DNA of 7,752 nucleotides from Prevotellaceae bacterium. GTDB lineage: Bacteria > Bacteroidota > Bacteroidia > Bacteroidales > UBA932. The position numbers were made by a program, and so were the translations under genes. The notes beneath the pieces are model-generated. The model did not search any database. It was given only the letters and a program-made list of their open reading frames with translations, and was not told the origin of the DNA. This document shows, piece after piece, positions 6,350 to 7,752 of this stretch. Every line of letters starts with the position of its first letter. Position 1 is the first letter of the stretch. The stretch covers positions 1-7,752 of the forward strand of contig JAIRYH010000037.1 of NCBI GenBank assembly GCA_031267855.1, read 5' to 3'.

Positions 6350-6481
6350 GCCTCCGCAGGCGGAAAAGGGGAACTCCCCAAGGTTGACGTCGACTTGCCC
6401 CCGGTGGCGTACCCCCACGGCGTGGAGGCGTACCCCTGTCCGCCTTAGGGAGGCGCCGGCTGTTCGTGTTCCGGCAGCCGG
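6350..6481. repeat. GC-rich palindromic intergenic block
   Basis: This non-coding stretch contains TCCGC-AG-GCGGA (6353-6364) and two copies of GGCGTACCCC (6406-6415 and 6427-6436). Between the copies is a small hairpin CCAC-GGC-GTGG (6415-6425). CCGGCTG (6456-6462) pairs perfectly with CAGCCGG (6475-6481). It has the look of extragenic repetitive sequence lying upstream of the DUF362 promoter. No gene is supported in it. Confidence 0.5.
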
Positions 6482-6492
6482 ACGACCACGTT

Positions 6493-6578
6493 CAATTTTG
6501 AATTTTGAAGGTTGAATGGCTTACGCCACTGTGCGCCTGTCGCAATTCTTAATTCTTAATTCCTAATTCTTAATTCCT
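6493..6578. repeat. Heptamer arrays flanking a 26-nt core (module 3)
   Basis: Left array 6493-6517 reads CAATTTT, GAATTTT, GAAGGTT, GAAT. The core at 6518-6543 begins GGCTTACGCCAC and ends TGTCGC. The right array at 6544-6578 has five units, AATTCTT or AATTCCT. This is the cleanest example of the array-core-array arrangement also seen at 3364-3451 and, one-sided, at 143-201. Confidence 0.85.
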
Positions 6579-6584
6579 ATGCCG

Positions 6585-6621
6585 CCCCCCCTCTCCTGTG
6601 GAGATGGGCTGTGGGAGAGGT
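6585..6621. repeat. REP-like extragenic palindrome
   Basis: CCTCTCC (6590-6596) pairs with GGAGAGG (6614-6620), with an inner GTGGAGATGGGCTGTG. The C-rich/G-rich form resembles extragenic palindromic repeats found in many bacterial genomes. It sits between module 3 and the array at 6628. No U-run follows. Confidence 0.5.
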
Positions 6622-6627
6622 CTTGTT

Positions 6628-6678
6628 AGTTGAAAGTTGAAAGTTGAGAGTTGAGAGTTGAAAGTTGGCTGTCGCCAT
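6628..6678. repeat. Heptamer array 4 plus half core
   Basis: Five period-7 units, AGTTGAA or AGTTGAG (6628-6662), and a sixth partial unit run into GGCTGTCGCCAT (6667-6678). The 12-mer is an exact reverse complement of 190-201, about 6.5 kb away. The rest of the 26-nt core and a second array are not evident here. Confidence 0.85.
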
Positions 6679-6720
6679 CAACACATCATCCCATCACCCC
6701 GGAACATATCGAAACAAATT

Positions 6721-6745
6721 TTTGCAGATAAAGTTTGCAGATAAA
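6721..6745. repeat. 12-bp direct repeat at the RNA promoter
   Basis: TTTGCAGATAAA is present exactly twice (6721-6732 and 6734-6745). The TTTG of the second copy is the -33 box of the rightward promoter at 6734-6764, so the repeat may be a duplicated -33 region or a regulator site. Confidence 0.6.
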
Positions 6746-6764
6746 AAATATTGTTCTATATTTG
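6734..6764 (+). promoter_or_regulatory. Strong rightward promoter of the structured RNA
   Basis: TTTG (6734-6737) and TATATTTG (6757-6764) match both promoter boxes perfectly with a 19-nt spacer. Transcription should start near 6770-6775. The first supported protein gene downstream starts at 7233, so either a free RNA or a leader of about 460 nt is made. Confidence 0.85.
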
Positions 6765-6770
6765 CGCCGT

Positions 6771-6996
6771 TATTATGTGCTCCTTGACGTACTGACTTTA
6801 GATATATAAAAATATATCGTTTTAACTTTTATTCTGCATGTATTCGAAATCAGGAAAATTTCTGCCTAGCATAAAAGAATAAGTAAAAGCGACTGCATCA
6901 AGAGTGGATGCGGGTTGTTATACTTGTTTGCTAGGCGGGTTTTCCTGAACCTCGAATACAATAAAATATAACACCCATTTCCACTCTTGGTTTTTT
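6771..6996 (+). ncRNA. Structured RNA or attenuating leader, candidate 6S/Bacteroidales-1-like
   Basis: About 225 nt follow a perfect promoter. A small hairpin lies at 6801-6818. A closing helix has three blocks: 6839-6847 with 6952-6960 (9 bp), 6850-6858 with 6940-6948 (9 bp), and 6861-6871 with 6929-6939 (11 bp, two G-U). Inside is an A-rich asymmetric bubble and a terminal hairpin, 6888-6899 with 6907-6919, loop AAGAGTG. A second helix joins 6899-6922 to 6967-6989 (20 bp: CAAGAGTGGA with TCCACTCTTG, GGGT with ACCC, GTTATA with TATAAC) and is followed by T6 (6991-6996). That helix excludes the terminal hairpin and forms a pseudoknot if the closing stem stays intact. No reading frame fits. 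Closing stem, bubble and terminal hairpin recall 6S RNA, but the identity is unproven. Confidence 0.65.
6899..6996 (+). terminator. Intrinsic terminator formed with the RNA's apical loop
   Basis: The 20-bp helix 6899-6922/6967-6989 is followed by GG and six T residues (6991-6996), giving a rightward terminator with a 44-nt loop. The left arm is the apical part of the terminal hairpin, so termination and the folded hairpin compete. Confidence 0.6.
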
Positions 6997-7155
6997 ATGG
7001 AATAAAGAGCAAAATCATAATAAAAGTTGAAGACGAGGATTGCAGAAAACGTTTAACCAACCATGCTGCAATCATTGGCAGTGAATAAAAAATCGCAGCA
7101 GGGGGTTGTTTTGTAATCAGTGTTTGTGTTTGAAAACAGCCCCGACAGCTGCAAA
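6997..7155 (+). other. Hairpin-rich leader upstream of the lipoprotein gene
   Basis: No gene is seen here. GATTGCAG (7038-7045) pairs perfectly with CTGCAATC (7066-7073) across a 20-nt loop. A longer hairpin joins 7095-7112 with 7133-7152 (GCAGC/GCTGC, GGGG/CCCC, TGTTTT/AAAACA, about 16 bp). On the plus strand no U-run follows. On the minus strand the second hairpin is followed by GA and six T (plus A-run 7087-7092), so it could also act as a leftward terminator. No promoter consensus is found between here and 7233. Confidence 0.45.
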
Positions 7156-7203
7156 AGTTAAGAACTAAGAGTTAAGAGTTAAGAACTAACCGGCTAACGC
7201 CAC
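7156..7203. repeat. Heptamer array 5 plus half core
   Basis: Five period-7 units, AGTTAAG or AACTAAG/C (7156-7190), are followed by GGCTAACGCCAC (7192-7203), the fourth copy of the GGCTnnCGCCAY box. The array lies just 30 nt before the lipoprotein start, so it would be in the 5' untranslated region if transcription comes from further upstream. Confidence 0.8.
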
Positions 7204-7232
7204 TAAATATTAAACTTTAAATAAAAAACAGT

Positions 7233-7406
7233 ATGAAAAAGATTTTCTTTCTTCTCGTGTGCCTGTCGCTGCTGGCAACAGGCTGCGCGACGCACAAAAC
7301 AACCGCGTCCCATGCGGTAAACATTCCCGTGTACTACACCGGCAACGACGAGCCGGCGGCAGCCGGCGTCTACCTGTATCAGTACGAACAGCAACCAACC
7401 AATTAA
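7233..7406 (+). CDS. Small lipoprotein, 57 aa
   Basis: The protein starts MKKIFFLLVCLSLLATGC, a lipoprotein signal peptide with lipobox LATGC, giving a mature N-terminal Cys at residue 18. The mature part is only about 40 residues and contains IPVYYTGNDEP and a Tyr-rich end (YLYQYEQQPTN). The family is not recognised. It should be anchored in the outer or inner membrane facing the periplasm or surface. The 12-nt gap to the next gene and the shared leader motif AAAAAACAGTAT before both starts suggest one operon. The other frames over this region are shorter or lack signals. Confidence 0.75.
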   Translation: MKKIFFLLVCLSLLATGCATHKTTASHAVNIPVYYTGNDEPAAAGVYLYQYEQQPTN

Positions 7407-7418
7407 AAAAACAGTATC

Positions 7419-7752
7419 ATGAAAACAATTCTTTTCTTTTTCGCTTTGCTTGCAAGCGTAACAGCAAGCGCCACGGTCACCGTAACCCCCATAAGTATGG
7501 ACAATGCCAACAAAAAAGTAACCTTTAAAGTGGAATGGACGGGCGACGCCGCCAACAACCGCGTGTGGGTATTTATAGATTTGTGCCCGATGGACGGTGT
7601 GTCGCCGGGCACATACGGGCCGGCTGCCGTTACGGCCGCATCTGTGACCGGCAGCTACTACACGGACTTAAACGGACGCGGGTTCTACATCTACGCCAGC
7701 CCCGCCACCATCACCGCCACGCTGAGCATCATCGCGCCCGACGGCTTCAACT
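7419..7752 (+). CDS. Secreted surface protein, N-terminal part (runs off window)
   Basis: 111 codons are visible. A Sec signal peptide (MKTILFFFALLASVTASA, likely cleaved after residue 18) is followed by a beta-rich region: TVTVTPISMDNANKKVTF, VEWTGDAANNRVWVFID and RGFYIYASPATITATLSI. The pattern resembles the N-terminal domain of large Bacteroidota surface proteins, in which such a domain precedes repeat or FISUMP-like regions; that assignment is from memory and moderate. One Cys (LCP, about 55) is present. The start shares its upstream AAACAGTAT motif with the lipoprotein gene. The C-terminal sorting signal, if any, is outside the window. Confidence 0.75.
   Translation, partial: MKTILFFFALLASVTASATVTVTPISMDNANKKVTFKVEWTGDAANNRVWVFIDLCPMDGVSPGTYGPAAVTAASVTGSYYTDLNGRGFYIYASPATITATLSIIAPDGFN

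Noticed and set aside
6257..6418. 54-residue N-terminal extension of the DUF362 protein
   Set aside because: It crosses a perfect promoter and repeat DNA and would mask the twin-arginine signal beginning at the internal Met.
6839..6989. Retron msr-msd RNA, tmRNA or RNase P RNA
   Set aside because: There is inverted pairing, but no reverse transcriptase gene is nearby, and none of the conserved tmRNA or RNase P motifs I know were seen.
143..7190. Heptamer arrays as CRISPR
   Set aside because: The units are 7 bp, contiguous and without unique spacers, and no cas genes are present.

Overview
The window looks like a chromosomal segment from a Bacteroidales-type member of the Bacteroidota, probably a host-associated or metagenomic lineage. 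The evidence is promoters of the phylum-specific form (TTTG or TTG, 18-19 nt, TAnnTTTG), start codons preceded by A-rich sequence rather than Shine-Dalgarno motifs, a FucP-type sugar transporter, a MtaB protein, and a lipoprotein plus secreted-protein pair. Species cannot be named from the sequence.

Layout: (1) 1-110 is probably the 3' end of an unrecognised + strand gene. (2) 111-411 is a repeat-rich gap holding a heptamer array, a 9-mer repeat, a duplicated leftward promoter-like 13-mer and the promoter of the next gene. (3) 412-1683 (+) is a FucP-family major facilitator sugar transporter. (4) 1704-3032 (-) is mtaB, a tRNA methylthiotransferase, convergent with the transporter; a hairpin sits between the two. 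(5) 3033-3353 holds the mtaB promoter, a very GC-rich non-coding block and a leftward intrinsic terminator. (6) 3450-3572 (-) is a 40-codon gene with its own perfect -7 box. (7) 3714-5228 (-) is a membrane polyferredoxin and 5330-6256 (-) a Tat-exported DUF362 protein. These two are probably one redox operon driven by a perfect promoter at 6285-6315. (8) 6257-7232 has no protein gene. Its left half is a mosaic of short repeats. Its right half starts with a perfect rightward promoter (6734-6764) and encodes a strongly structured RNA (about 6771-6996), followed by further hairpins. (9) 7233-7406 (+) is a 57-aa lipoprotein, and 7419-7752 (+) is the start of a secreted surface protein that runs off the window.

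The most notable content lies outside the large genes. One item is a structured RNA with a three-block closing stem, a terminal hairpin and a 20-bp competing or pseudoknot helix that ends in a U-run. Another is a dispersed repeat module of 7-bp arrays around a 26-nt core, found in every large gap. The third is a micro-gene whose product resembles the last strands of a fibronectin type III domain. The RNA could be a free small RNA (6S-like or Bacteroidales-1-like) or an attenuating leader for the lipoprotein/surface-protein operon; the sequence alone does not decide.
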